Assembly: GCA_000320605.2 (NCBI GenBank)
Contig: KB445818.1
Span: forward strand, 291,150 to 355,022
DNA length: 63,873 nt
Source: Gelatoporia subvermispora B
Taxonomy: Eukaryota; Basidiomycota; Agaricomycetes; Polyporales; Gelatoporiaceae
Direction of reading: 5' to 3'
In this document: positions 1 to 11,300 of the stretch, piece after piece
How the letters are laid out: the number at the start of each line of letters is the position of its first letter
Position numbering within the stretch: position 1 is the stretch's first letter
Translations under genes and position numbers: made by a program
Notes under the pieces: generated by a model
What the model saw: the letters and a program-made list of their open reading frames with translations, nothing else
Database searches by the model: none
What the model was told of the DNA's origin: nothing

Positions 1-2223
1 ATGAGGTTTTCCAGACTGTAGCCAGAGTCACGGTAGTCATATCAGCTGAGGTAGACATGCCAGTGAAGCCGACAAGCAACAGGGATGATTGGGACCTACA
101 TAATCAAGAGGAACTCGCTCAGATTACCCTCATGCTCAAAGACAAGCCCTTAAATAGAGTTCTCAATGAAAGCAAGGCAAAAGGTGCGTGAGATAGACTG
201 TGTAAATGGTACGAGGGCAAAGCAAAGCAAACAATCACATTGCACCGTGCCCGCACCGCTTCAGACTGGGCCCGCATCGAATCAAGAAAATGCCCCGCTT
301 TGCGTCAACCTCGTTCGCCACGATGAGGAGTTCATGCAAGTGTTTTAGGTGCCCGCAACTTGTCAACACTTATTGCACAAAATCATATGTTTATTCGTTT
401 CGTAAATTGCTGGGAGGCCGGGCGCTCGCGACAAGTAGCGGCAGGGGCCAGGAGGGTTGGAGTGACGTCGGAAGGTACCAGAGTCCGGGAGGTCAGGGAA
501 GCGTGGCATGGACGAGAGGATGCTCGGAGGGTCGGCTCAGCACTGGTGTAGTAAACGCATTGGGAGATATCGTGTTGTGTATGTTTATTTTTTGTATGTT
601 TGTTTTTTTTCTTTCATCTTGTTTTTCATTTCAGTGGGCACTTTCCATGTTCAATGGGCGCCTCGTATCTACACTACGCTACAATACTTTTCTCGTTGTT
701 TTTTCCTTCCCCGCTGCGCTTGGTGCTTCACCGAGTGGGCGTGTTGCAATTCCCGAAATGGTACGTCTCGACACCGAGCGCACTCGGCATCCACCGAGGC
801 GCCACTTAGTTTAGAAGTTTTCACATACCACGTCTTGTACCGAATCTATCACATTCCCGCTCTCCCCGTCCGATTTCAACATTCCGCCCGATTCCGCGCC
901 TGGACAAGTCACGCCCATTACACTGTTACACATGGCTTCCGGGAAGTTGTCGTGCACAAGGACCACTATCAGATGATTGTGCCACATGATGCGTGGATCC
1001 TCGAAACACTATGGGCATAGACTGATGCCCAGACTTGGGACATGTGAGGTCCAGACTGCGCAAATTTGGTTTGTCCCTCGGACCCTCACCTTTACCATCA
1101 ATGTTCAAACTTCAAGGTATGGAAAGTTTAAGTACATGATTTATATTCCCGAAGACCCCTGGAACATCATGAGTACAGTTTAGATTTCTAGTACATTCAA
1201 CTGTGTTTGACATGTGTTCACAAGGGACATGTGCGTTACACCTAGAGTAAATAGGATATTTGCACGGCATGTGCTCAGCATGCCCCAAGTCGGGATATCG
1301 GACTATGCCCATGGTGAGAAGAGGTTCAATGCGGTCGAAGCCTCCACGTAACAGATTTGATCTGTTCCCCACCTTCCGATTGTCCACGCTCTTAGGTACG
1401 CCGCCACTTGCATAATCGAGATCATGCTTAACACGATAGCATATCAGATTGCAGTAAGGCTCCAACCATTTACTTTACATTCATAAAAATCTTGTAAACA
1501 GAAAATAAAAAGTAAATACAATGTAACTAAAAGAGTATAAACAGTTTACATGGGCTAGGTGGCGAAGAATTTCTTCTTCAGAGCAGGAACTATTAATGTA
1601 CTATAGATTGATAGAATCAAGTGATTTTTTGAGTTAATTGAGGTTCTCAGACTTCAACACTCCAGCTATGCAAACAGACAGTGGGGCTGACCTCGAGTTT
1701 GTGTGGTCATGTGACGAGTAGCACGACACGCGTGAGATGTTCAGTAGCTTTATGGGTGCTTCAGCTGGGAATCATGATTGTGCTAGTGTTTATACGAGGC
1801 ATTTTGTAGCCTCATGCTGTGTTTCATGCCACGCAAGTGCCCAGAACATGATAAATAAAGATCAGGTTTACAACATTTATAATCTTTTTACTACTGTGTA
1901 CAGCCAGGGGTGTAAAGAGAAAGTAAATTTAGAGAGTTTAAAGGGTTTATACAAAGTAAGTAAAGAAAATGGTTGGAGCCTTAGATTGCAGGGTGCCGGG
2001 ATCGCGTATTATTATATACTGCTTGTACGATCTGGAGTTTTCCGACTGCGAATAAGGGCTCGAAAGCGACAGAGTGACTGGCGAATCGAGTAGGGTACAC
2101 ATTCATGGGCAATTAGCGAGCATTTTCCTCTATTCGTTTGTCAGCGGTGGCTCAATATGCATAAGTGTGTTGACGTACAGGGTAGACTCTGAGATTGAAT
2201 TGTCGTCGGTCGATCCTCCTTCA
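1..2223. other. No gene recognised
   Basis: All open frames here are short, lack recognisable domains and overlap one another on both strands. Two AT-rich patches, near 1480-1660 and 1850-2000, contain repeated AAAGTAAAT-like words but no structure I can name. The downstream part would include the 3' untranslated region of the minus-strand zinc-finger gene that ends at 2224. Confidence 0.5.
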
Positions 2224-5200
2224 TTACACTCCTTCATTAGTACCACAGCACTTGACGAGCTACGTAAGCTGTCGTGAGTGACACCGGGAAGACAGCAAGA
2301 GGACCCTGAGAAGAGACGGACCTGGTGTCTTTTCAGTGCGTCCTGCCTCGTGAACGTCTTGCTGCAGCCGCCATTGCACAGAAGTGGCTTCTCTCCCGTG
2401 TGTGTATCTCGGTGCCTTTTCAAATTGTGCTGGCAATTGAAAGACAAAATGCACATATCACAGGAGAACGGCCGTTGCGGCGATGTGGGGTACTGCGAGG
2501 AGCCCACCTGCTGCGTGAATGTGATCTGCGCAGGATACTGCGATGGCGGCATACTCGCCAGAGAGGACGAGAGAGGTGGAGAGGAGGAGTGGGCGTATGG
2601 ATATGACGCGGGGTGAGACTGTGAGTGCGACTGGTGATGGGAACGAGAAGATGTATGCATCCCCTGGATGCTCTGATGTTCGCCTGAGCCATATCCAGCC
2701 TGTTGTAGTATGGCCATGGCCAGTGGCCTGTCGGATCTCGAGAGGTAGTACTGTGCCTGTCGGTCAGCCGTGCGACAGTCCGCATAGCCGGACATCGGGC
2801 GCGGCTGTGATGGAATAGTGTCATAAGCAGGCACGGACATCAGCTGGTCTAACCCGGAATGGTTTCTGAGAGAAGGATGCCCGGTATCATCAGCAAAATC
2901 TTGTGTTTGCTTTTACCACTTTTACGTCTTTTCTGGTCGATAAGCGCCCCAAAAGCGGTGAAATCGGGAAAATCCCAGTCCCCTGGGACTGGAATTTCGT
3001 CGCTTTTCCTGCTTTGATAGCCCAAAGCAGGAAAAGCAGCGCCAAAGTGAATGCAACATTTTCCTGATGATAGGAAGATGGTGGGTAGAGGCTGGTGGAA
3101 GATGGATACGGGCACGTGTACTGACCACCTCCTGGCCAGTGCTGTGGAATACAAACGCCTTCAGAACCGGGTGCTACATAATGGTTGCGTCTGTCAGACA
3201 TGAGGGAGGGCAGCGTTGGAGTGGACCTGGCGAGCAGGGTGGCGGAAGAGCTTTTCTCGATTGCGACTGGGTTATGTTTACCAGAGCGAGCTATGATAGC
3301 GGTCAGAGAAACCGCGGATTGTGAACAATTGGGTGAGGAGATAGGGAGACCAGTGTCCACAAGCTGTGAGAGTAGCCCAGGCTGCACAGTGCCGCCATCG
3401 TCCGTCCGTGGCCTGATTGGGATCTTGTTGAACAACTCTTCGGAGCGATTATCATATAAGGGCTGCTTGTATTCACTCTTGACAGCTTCCAGAGAGGTTG
3501 ATGCCTCCGAGTGGTCCTCCGCGTCCGTTGACTCGTGGTCAGACTGCGAGTCAATCGAGAACATCCGTCCTGATCTTCTAACGTCTTCGGGTTGATACAC
3601 CAAGGAGTTGCGGCGAGCCTTGATTGCTTTCTCAGTATTGGTTACAGGTAAATCCATTTGACGTACCTGATGCTTTGATGGGGTATCTTGGTTGTACAGG
3701 AGAGGTTGCTAAGATACGTGAGTTATCGGGTGATTAACTTCGAGGGTCTGCGCATGGATCACGTAGTCGCAGTTTTCCTGCGCATGAGAAGGGAAGTTCT
3801 GCGCTTGTAGTACAGTGTTCAATTGACCAAGAGGAGCATCCACATCAATCAGGCTATCGTCCGAGAGGGATAGCATTCCAACTGCTCGAGCATTAGTGTA
3901 CATTCAGAGGGGGCTTCGATATGCACTTACCACCATCGGCAAATATTTGAATGCTGGGGCTTCTGTTCCATAACAGCGTCTCCAAGTCGTCCACGGACTC
4001 CCCACGCTGACCAAGTGTATTTAAATTACTGGCAGATCATCTTCAACGAGTTGAGTCACACGTACCGAACGTAGGATGGTGATATCTCTATCACTGGCAA
4101 TTGCTACTTCGTCATCGGAACACTACAAGAGTATATCAGATGACAGAGACAGATCGACGTCAATAGAGATGATGGGTACCTCCAGAATATATGCGAGAAT
4201 GACATTAACCGGGTCTTCAGCCTGTGGACTCGATATGAATACTGATGGAATGTCTTATATGTGTTCAGATTATGTACCTTCGAAGGAACAGTGTCGTCCA
4301 CAATTTCTCCCTGGAGATCCAATGATTCATCACTCGCCGTGCGAAACAGAAACGTTTGATCTTCATCACGCGAATCATCCGATGGATCGCAGGGCTCCGC
4401 CGCCGCCATGATGATCTTCGGACTGACCAGAGGACGAGCCTTGAGCTTGTAGTAGTGTAGGAAGATGCACTGATTGCGCGCTGGTCCAGTACAAGCTGAC
4501 GTCGGTGCTTCGTGGTCGCTGTCGCCCCGAATCACCTCACGGGGGCAATTGGGGCCTATCCGACGCGGCCCAGATCGCATCTCCGGGGTACGAATATTTT
4601 GTGTCGAGGATGCAGCTGAGAGGGAGAAGCCGGCTGGACCATAGTAAATGTTGATGTTACCAGAGTACGATTCTGCATTGCCGTGGAAGGCCGTGACTGC
4701 CCATGTGCTTGTCTTGACGGTACCACGAACGAAGTATATCTTGTCAAGCTTGAGATTGTGGCCACGAACATCTCGTGCGAGGTGCAGCCAGTGCTGATAA
4801 TGTTTTCGCATGTACGACGGCATGCAGAGATTCGGTTGAACTTCGCGACGCTCCGCATCATCCGTCGTCATCAGCATGGCGCCCTGCTCTCCGGAACAAT
4901 CAATCATGAAGCCACACTGCGCGTTCTGACTGTCAAATCATCAGATAATTCTCCCGGCGGTCGGGAGGAGATTACACACGTAGCTTGCATCCCGGCTTTG
5001 ATTTGTCTGGCTGTAATAGTTCGACTGCACAAGGCTCCAGCTTTGACTGCACAAGGATCATGAACCTGCAGATCGTCGGTTGGCAATGCTAGTTTCACGA
5101 ATGACTCGGGCATGATCAAGTTGTCATTTTTCGAATCGGTGGGATCGCTCATCACATTGAAGAGACGATAGAAGGCCCCGCGGTAGATGTACCCAATGTC

Positions 5201-5311
5201 GCCGATGTGTGCTTCTTCATGGGTCGTCGGCTCAGGGTCCCAGAGTGGCAGCCCTTGACCGAGCGAAGACAACTCGTGTACATAGACTGCTTCTGAGGAA
5301 GGCATCGTCAA
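2224..5311 (-). CDS. C2H2 zinc-finger protein fused to an Agaricomycete N-terminal domain of unknown function
   Basis: Best model is complement(join(2224..2259,2322..2909,3058..3708,3763..3881,3931..4006,4066..4122,4180..4221,4278..4916,4976..5311)), about 847 residues; all phases agree. The N-terminal ~400 residues (LPLWDPEP near residue 22, IGDIGYIYRGAFYRLFN, a MRKHY/W segment, FLHYYKLK, KIIMAAAEP, EVAIASD) match an uncharacterised family I know only from Agaricomycetes. The C-terminal half is Ser-rich and ends in two C2H2 fingers (Cys-x2-Cys-x12-His-x3-His, then a second finger completed across the last intron by HQLVKC), so it is probably a nuclear DNA-binding regulator. The N-terminal function is unknown. 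Alternative: two genes, the first stopping at TAG 3709-3711 and the second starting at ATG 3657. That leaves only 51 bp between them, and a 54-bp intron (3709-3762) removes the stop in frame, so one gene is preferred. Confidence 0.6.
2910..3057. repeat. Hairpin-rich insert forming an oversized intron
   Basis: This intron of the zinc-finger gene is 148 bp, while its other introns are 49-62 bp. It holds a perfect 14-bp inverted repeat (3002-3015 with 3024-3037, 8-nt loop), an 8-bp inverted repeat (2975-2982 with 2985-2992), and an imperfect 14-bp pair (2951-2964 with 2994-3007, 12 of 14 matching) enclosing the second. The density of symmetry suggests a short foldback or MITE-like insertion now spliced out, or a structured intronic RNA. 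No clear target-site duplication is visible. Confidence 0.6.
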
Positions 5312-6029
5312 TCAAGCAAATTGATAACCTGTTCTTGAACCACCTTTATACTCTCGCAAAGCACAGCCTCAAAGCATCTTTGCAACGTGCTATCGCCACG
5401 AGGCCAATAGAAGGCAGCTAGATCTGACTCAGAGACTGGTCACGGGTGACATTTTGTGAAGCTATTTGTAGTCCTTGCTACGGCTTAGCATGTGCAAGCC
5501 GCACAGCCACGACATATCGCATCGATGAAGTGTCGCGCCAACTGGGTAGCAGCAGATCTCGGTAGGTCTTAGATATCGTTCAGGATACGTGGTCTTGATC
5601 AGACTGCAAAGTCAGTTTGGACCCACTCTGTGCAGGCGGCAGCTTCAAGAGCATAGAGAAATTATAAACGATAGACAAGGTGAATGGCATATTAGTGCGT
5701 CATGTGATTGAAGTGCGATTGTTTTAGGCGGTGAGCTGCAAAGAATGACAGCAAATGTCGAATATATCACAGCATCCGCAGAGACATGCATTACCGGGAG
5801 CAAAGGCACCCTCAACATGGGCAGTTTTTCGACAGGCAAGGTACCGGGAAGACGGATTCTGACCCTCGCGTGATGCAGGCGGCATTGTCAGTGGCGCATG
5901 CTACACGTACAGTGTCATGCGGCAAAGACCGATCTCCCTCGGGAAAGGCGCAATTTTGCTGTACGAGCCAAACCCTCGCGTTTTAGGACAGAAAGTGACA
6001 AGTCGTCGACCTCATCTTCTCAAAAAACA
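5312..6029. other. Intergenic region without a recognised gene
   Basis: It contains the 5' flank of the minus-strand zinc-finger gene and the 3' flank of the tRNA. Short open frames on both strands show no domain or composition I recognise. Confidence 0.5.
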
Positions 6030-6123
6030 CTCCGATACGGGGAATCGAACCCCGAGCTACCGCGAACCTGCGATTACGTAAGCCGCTGAAAGGCGGTAAT
6101 GTTAGCCGTTACACCATATCGGA
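6030..6123 (-). tRNA. tRNA-Glu (anticodon TTC) with a short intron
   Basis: Read on the minus strand, the acceptor stem TCCGATA (from 6123) pairs perfectly with TATCGGA (ending 6031), with discriminator G at 6030. The T arm is CGGGG-TTCGATT-CCCCG. The anticodon stem ACCGC pairs with GCGGT only if an insert of about 22 nt after position 37 is treated as an intron; the loop then reads CTTTCA plus one base, giving anticodon TTC with the required U33. The intron position (37/38) is the canonical one for eukaryotic tRNA introns. The acceptor sequence matches eukaryotic tRNA-Glu. Confidence 0.9.
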
Positions 6124-6914
6124 CGTACTAACGTACTATTGATGCACATCTATGGGGTGAACATTGCGAGAAAAAGATTTTCGAAGAGTTTCGCGACGGT
6201 AAAACTCGTCCAGAGGTCCCAGATCTTCGAGGGGAGGGCCATAGACCCCTAGGAAGCAATCTTGACGAACCACAGAACATGCCGCGATCACGATCACGAT
6301 CGACTCCCGTCATTGACTTGCGAAGCTTGCGCAGCGAGTGCGCGCGTCTGTACTGCGGTCTCAGGGCCAGGAGGGCGAGGCGCGGACTCAGCGAGGTCTG
6401 TGCAGTGTGCGCATGCCTTGTTCACACTACTCTGGGGCGGTGCATCAAACATAGCAGACGACAACAAATGACGGGATTGCCAACCTCTTACTTTTACAAC
6501 ACACAGCACACGACGATCTAAACTGGTCGGCGCTGATCGAAATTGATCTTTACCCCGCACGAAGTCGGAGATCTCGACACGGAACGCCCAATCAAGACGC
6601 CTCATTGCATCCATGCCCCATCTATCTTTGGCTTTGACAGATCGGTGCGAGTGTACAGCTTTCCGAGTCATCGCTCGAGCGGACCAGTGTTGTCGACAGA
6701 ACCTTGTGACAACGTCCGACGACGGTCCCGCGCGGCACGGAAGCTGCGCGAGTGCACAGAGAGGGTCCTCCAACTTCCGAGCACGCCGCAACGCATCCGA
6801 GTCATGTTGACAGATCTTGGTATCACGTCTGTAGTGCGGCTGCGCACAACCTTCGCCTTGATGACTCGCTGCGGCCCAGTCTTCACTGCCCTGTCGTGCG
6901 GGGAAGGGTAGGCG

Positions 6915-6920
6915 TATAAA
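6915..6920 (+). promoter_or_regulatory. TATA box of the small FG-L-SSYG gene
   Basis: TATAAA lies about 120 bp upstream of the ATG at 7039, in the context GGCGTATAAAGATC. The spacing is normal for a fungal TATA promoter with a short leader. Confidence 0.5.
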
Positions 6921-7038
6921 GATCACACCTCTGGGGAACGATGGCTCCATCATCCGAAGCATCTCCACTAGCTTGCCCAGTAATTCCAAACTTCCAACCG
7001 CTGTAGCATCCTCATTTACAACTATATCTGCACACGCC

Positions 7039-7428
7039 ATGTCCGCCAACTTGACGTCGCCCTCCCTCGACTCTGTGAACAGCACCTCCTCGTGCAATTC
7101 CTCCTCGAAGCTCTTCCGCTCCCGCAGGTCCTCCCCCTCGCCACGCCCGCAGAAAGATTTTTTCTCTGCATTTGGAAAGCTGCAGTCGTTCTACGGGCAC
7201 AATTCGGCGCTCGTCGCATCCACGCAACGATCTCATAGCGCACCGGCGACTGTCCATCCCACCCCTGCGAAGAAGTCCTCCAAAGCTGCGGATTGGCACT
7301 CAGAGAAGGCGCGTAGCCTTAGTACCGACATGAAGTCCTACGAGCAAGCGTTTGGAACGCTCGCGTCGTCCTACGGTTTCGGAGGTGCCGCGCCCGTCCT
7401 CCCCTCGCGAAAGTCTTCGAAATATTAG
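7039..7428 (+). CDS. Small Ser/Pro-rich protein with FG-L-SSYG motifs
   Basis: This is a single-exon frame of 129 residues starting at the first ATG in frame; the open frame continues upstream only from a non-ATG codon. The protein is rich in Ser, Pro, Lys and Arg and carries two related motifs, FSAFGKLQSFYGHN near the middle and AFGTLASSYGFGG near the end. I recognise the pattern as a small conserved protein of Agaricomycetes of unknown function. There is no signal peptide or membrane segment; it is probably soluble and largely disordered. An upstream TATA box supports transcription. Confidence 0.7.
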   Translation: MSANLTSPSLDSVNSTSSCNSSSKLFRSRRSSPSPRPQKDFFSAFGKLQSFYGHNSALVASTQRSHSAPATVHPTPAKKSSKAADWHSEKARSLSTDMKSYEQAFGTLASSYGFGGAAPVLPSRKSSKY

Positions 7429-8310
7429 ACGACCCTCGGTATTTGTTGCATCTTTCGGTCAGTGCATCAGAGTTGCTTCACAAGCGAGCGTTCGCCCTGA
7501 TCTGCGAATCCAGATAGAGCGCATCTACACACCACTTGCATCATGATGACAGCTTGATGAATCACTCATCTAGATCTGTCGTTCCCGACACAGTCGTGAT
7601 ATGGCCCTTCAACAAGCTGTTCTCCATCATCGGTCCAGATCCCCGCACAGTCCCCTCACGAATCTATGACAGCCAGCTCGTATTCCAAATGATCCCATCC
7701 CAGTGTCGGGGATAGGAAAGGAGAGACGATCCCGTCTGGGCCAGGAGTTGTCCGAGGCTATTCGTGGGTTACAGTAGGGGACAGCTAGCAGACAATTCGA
7801 TGGGGCGTTTTCGTCGTTGCGGTAAGTTGGTCCCTCAAGGCCAACAGCAGACCGCAATTGCAGAGGGAATGATTCATCGCGACCACTACATTATCCTAAC
7901 AATAGTCTATGTTAACGTTTCTGATGGCATCGCACCAGAGTCTGTCGCTTATTTAGACCATGGTTATCCCTTCTATAATTTATTGCATGCCTCTCACCAA
8001 TTGCTGAGAATAATGACACCGGAAGCAACTTCTTTTATCCTGCAGGCTCTGCGAAAGAACGTGCAACTATCGATACATGCAACTTGCGTGAGACGACGTA
8101 GCGGATGGGGCTAAGCCTAACAAACGAGACGAGAGAGAAACCGATCCATAGCACTGATGATCTACGCACGATCTCAGACAATATAGTACTTTAGAGCTAA
8201 CAATAGGTTAGAAAGCGGGAGGTGCGGACGGAGAGAGCAGTGGTATATATCATGCGACATGCAACATATGGTGGCGGGACAAGGACGAGCTACTGTTCAT
8301 GCGTGCACGC
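7429..8310. other. Convergent intergenic region, nothing recognised
   Basis: It lies between the 3' ends of the small plus-strand gene and the minus-strand Zn2Cys6 gene. It holds only short anonymous frames and presumably both 3' untranslated regions. Confidence 0.5.
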
Positions 8311-11300
8311 CTATCCCGGCCCACCCCCGTTCGGGGGACCCATAGGGTTGTTCATATTGAGATTCGGCATGTCCATGTTCATGTTCATCCCGCTCACGTT
8401 CGTCACGTACGTCCCCCAATCCTCCCATCTACACGCCGAGCACATCAGTTGAGCTCCAGCAGAACACGGGTAAACACTTACTCGAAGCCGGAAGGCGCAT
8501 TAGACCACATTGCGAGCGTACTGTTATCCGAGAACGTCGGGTCCATGAACTGCGCTTGCCCGCCCTGCATCGCGTTCGGAACCGCTCCCTGCATCTGCGG
8601 TTGCGGCTGCTGTTGCTGTTGCTGTTGCGGCTCGAGCGGCTGGAACCCATTTGTAGCGGGAGTCGGAGCCGTCCCAAGAGACGGAATAAACATAAAGGAC
8701 GGATCAAATGGCTCGTTTGCGCGGAACGTAAAGTCGTGGAACACCGAGCCACCCTGGTCTGTCGTGCCCATGGGCGGTGGCGGCTGCGCAGTGGATGGCC
8801 CAACGATACGCGGCGGGTCCGGTGGTGGACCCATCGGCGCGGTTGGCTGCGAAGTGTCGAACCAGAGATTGTTCAGGCCGGCGTCGAACGGGTTCGGCAC
8901 GTTGTTCATAGACGGGTGCAACGGCATCCGCCCGAGTTCGTCGCTGTGCGTTGGGAGTGAGAATGTGTGCACATTCTGCATGTTCCCAGAATGCATATCA
9001 CTCGCGAAGGAGGGAGTTGAACCATACTGTGACGCTACCGGCGTCGGCGTTTGTGATGTCGTGCCCGTCTGCCCGAGGTGCGCGTTGGACGCCGGTGACT
9101 CCTTCGACACTCGTCTGGAGCCGGCAATGTTACGGGGGGCCTCAGAGGCAGTTGTCGAAGACGCCGCAGGCGAGGCAGGTGAGCCGGCAGATATCGGGCT
9201 ATCCGCGTCTCGTTCCCGCTTGTTCTGGTTTGGCGGACTTGGCTGTGGGAGCGGTAGGTCGCCGACGGACGCAAGCTCGTATAAGATGTCCCTAGCATGA
9301 CAATTGTATTGAGCGACGCCGCAAGACAATGGGAGGTTGAGCTCACCATAGGCGTCCTGCCGTATACCATCTGCACGTAATCGCCGTTCAGTGAGGTAAC
9401 ATGCGGTTGAGAATTCAGAAGAATTACCGAGGTTCCATGGCCTTGAGCATCTTCATACACTTATGCACGTCGGCCATTTCGCGTGCCGGATCCGTAGCAA
9501 GGCCAGAGCGCTTGCCTCCCCAGATATTCAAAAGGAGCACAATGCCAGCCGTAAAGAGCGCCATCTGGGCGTTATGACAGCGTCAAAAAGAATGCGTCGA
9601 ATCGATGGGTATGAGATCCGAAACGAGCACGGCGACTTACCTGGTTCTGATGCATGGGAATGCCGCCTGCGCGCCGGTGTTGTACGTCTAGGACGTGTAT
9701 ACAAGACCGCGCGGCATTGGTGCATATCGCAAGAGACGGGAAGGAAAGCGGAGAGGGCTTGCGGGGCGAGGGGATGAACGGGCGGTGTACGGATATTTGT
9801 AGCTGATAGTAGGTGGCGTAGAGGTGGGCGGATTGGTTCATGAAGGTTAGATTCTCCCGGTTCGGATCCCATCGTACTAGAATGGATGCCGATGAGCATT
9901 GAGATTGCGAGGGTCCAGAGGACACGTACGATGATCTGGCACAGAGTCAATCCATTTGTTCAGAGCAGAGTCTAGCTCTGCGACGATGTGCTGCTCCCAT
10001 TGCTGGCCAACAAATCCTAACAGCGCTTTGGATTTGTTGATGGAATACTGATGATGCCAAGCATTCTTCAGTGCATATATATCGGAGAACAGGTGGGTCA
10101 GCTCACAATTGTTCGCAACGCAAATGCAAGGATCTGTTTTAGTCGGAGAAAGCAGTTAAAGTATGTGATGATAGACGGTTTGCCTGGAGGTTGTTTGAAT
10201 GCTTGCTTGGGATCTGTATGGAACCAATGCTCGTCGTCACACTCAATAGGAAGATCCAGATCGAAGCTAGACAGTTTCAGACTATTTGGCAGGGAATGCA
10301 TGCACGTCAACTTACTCCTCGTCCTGAATCGCACACGGTCGTCCGAGAGCAGAGCTTATCGAGCGGTCCATAGTGACCAATACCCTGCCAACGTATGAGA
10401 TGTGCAGATGATTATCGGTGGACAACAACATACCAGAATGCACGCTTCCAGAGCTCTTCCTCCGCCGTCGGAACAGGGTTGTAGACTTTACGGCGGTGCG
10501 CCCCCACGTCCTGTGCCAAGCGAATGCCAACTCCGATAATCGTCCAGCATGCCTGAGGCGCAGACGTCCCATGAAGGAATATCGCCATGAGCTTGATGCG
10601 CATATAGTCGGTCAGCCACAGCCACATCCGGTGACGTTCCACGACCATATACGTACCACGTATATCTGCAGGTCGTACAATCTTGGAGGGGCAAGCAACG
10701 ACTTGCGGACCATCTGCACCTGCTTGAACCACTTCCAACCGGATGTATGCGAGTTGTCGTAGCCCTCGAGGAACACACGCTTGTCGCTCGAGTAGCGTGC
10801 CCCGATAGCACATACAAGCAGGACAGTCGAGCCGAATCCTTCATCACGCAGATGCAGCCCTTCCTTGATGCCATTTTCGAACGTGGGGCGGTGTAGAAGA
10901 GGCATGTAATCATTCACACGCGCAAAGAAGAGATCGATCAAGCCCGGGAGGAGGTCTGTCTCAGGAAAATCGCGATGTGGAGGCAGATCCTCTTCGATAA
11001 TACTTCTTAACCACTAGGGTGGGTTTAGTACTGCATTTCAGGGTGCATATATGGAGGGGAAACAAGCTCACGGGCTGGAACGACCAATACTGCGGGCGGC
11101 GGTGCAAGAGGGCGGGCAAGCCATCCTTATCCACCATAGTCGAGCGCTGCGCGTCGAGCCCAGCGTACTCGTGCTTGAGGTCCATTGCCGTCTGGATAAA
11201 TAGCACACTACTGGACTTGCCGAAGAAGCGCATGTTACCAGGGTTGATGCGCATCTGCTTCAGGTTCTGCACGAGCGTGTGCTGGACCATCACCTCGTCG

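Noticed and set aside
6294..7097. A 267-residue minus-strand frame opposite the small FG-L-SSYG gene
   Set aside because: It lies antisense to a gene with a TATA box and conserved motifs, has no domain, and its codon pattern looks like a shadow of the plus strand.
8299..9300. A 333-residue plus-strand frame rich in Cys and Gly
   Set aside because: It is the antisense of the Gln/Pro-rich C-terminal exon of the Zn2Cys6 gene; the Cys/Gly bias comes from the complement of CAG and CCN codons.
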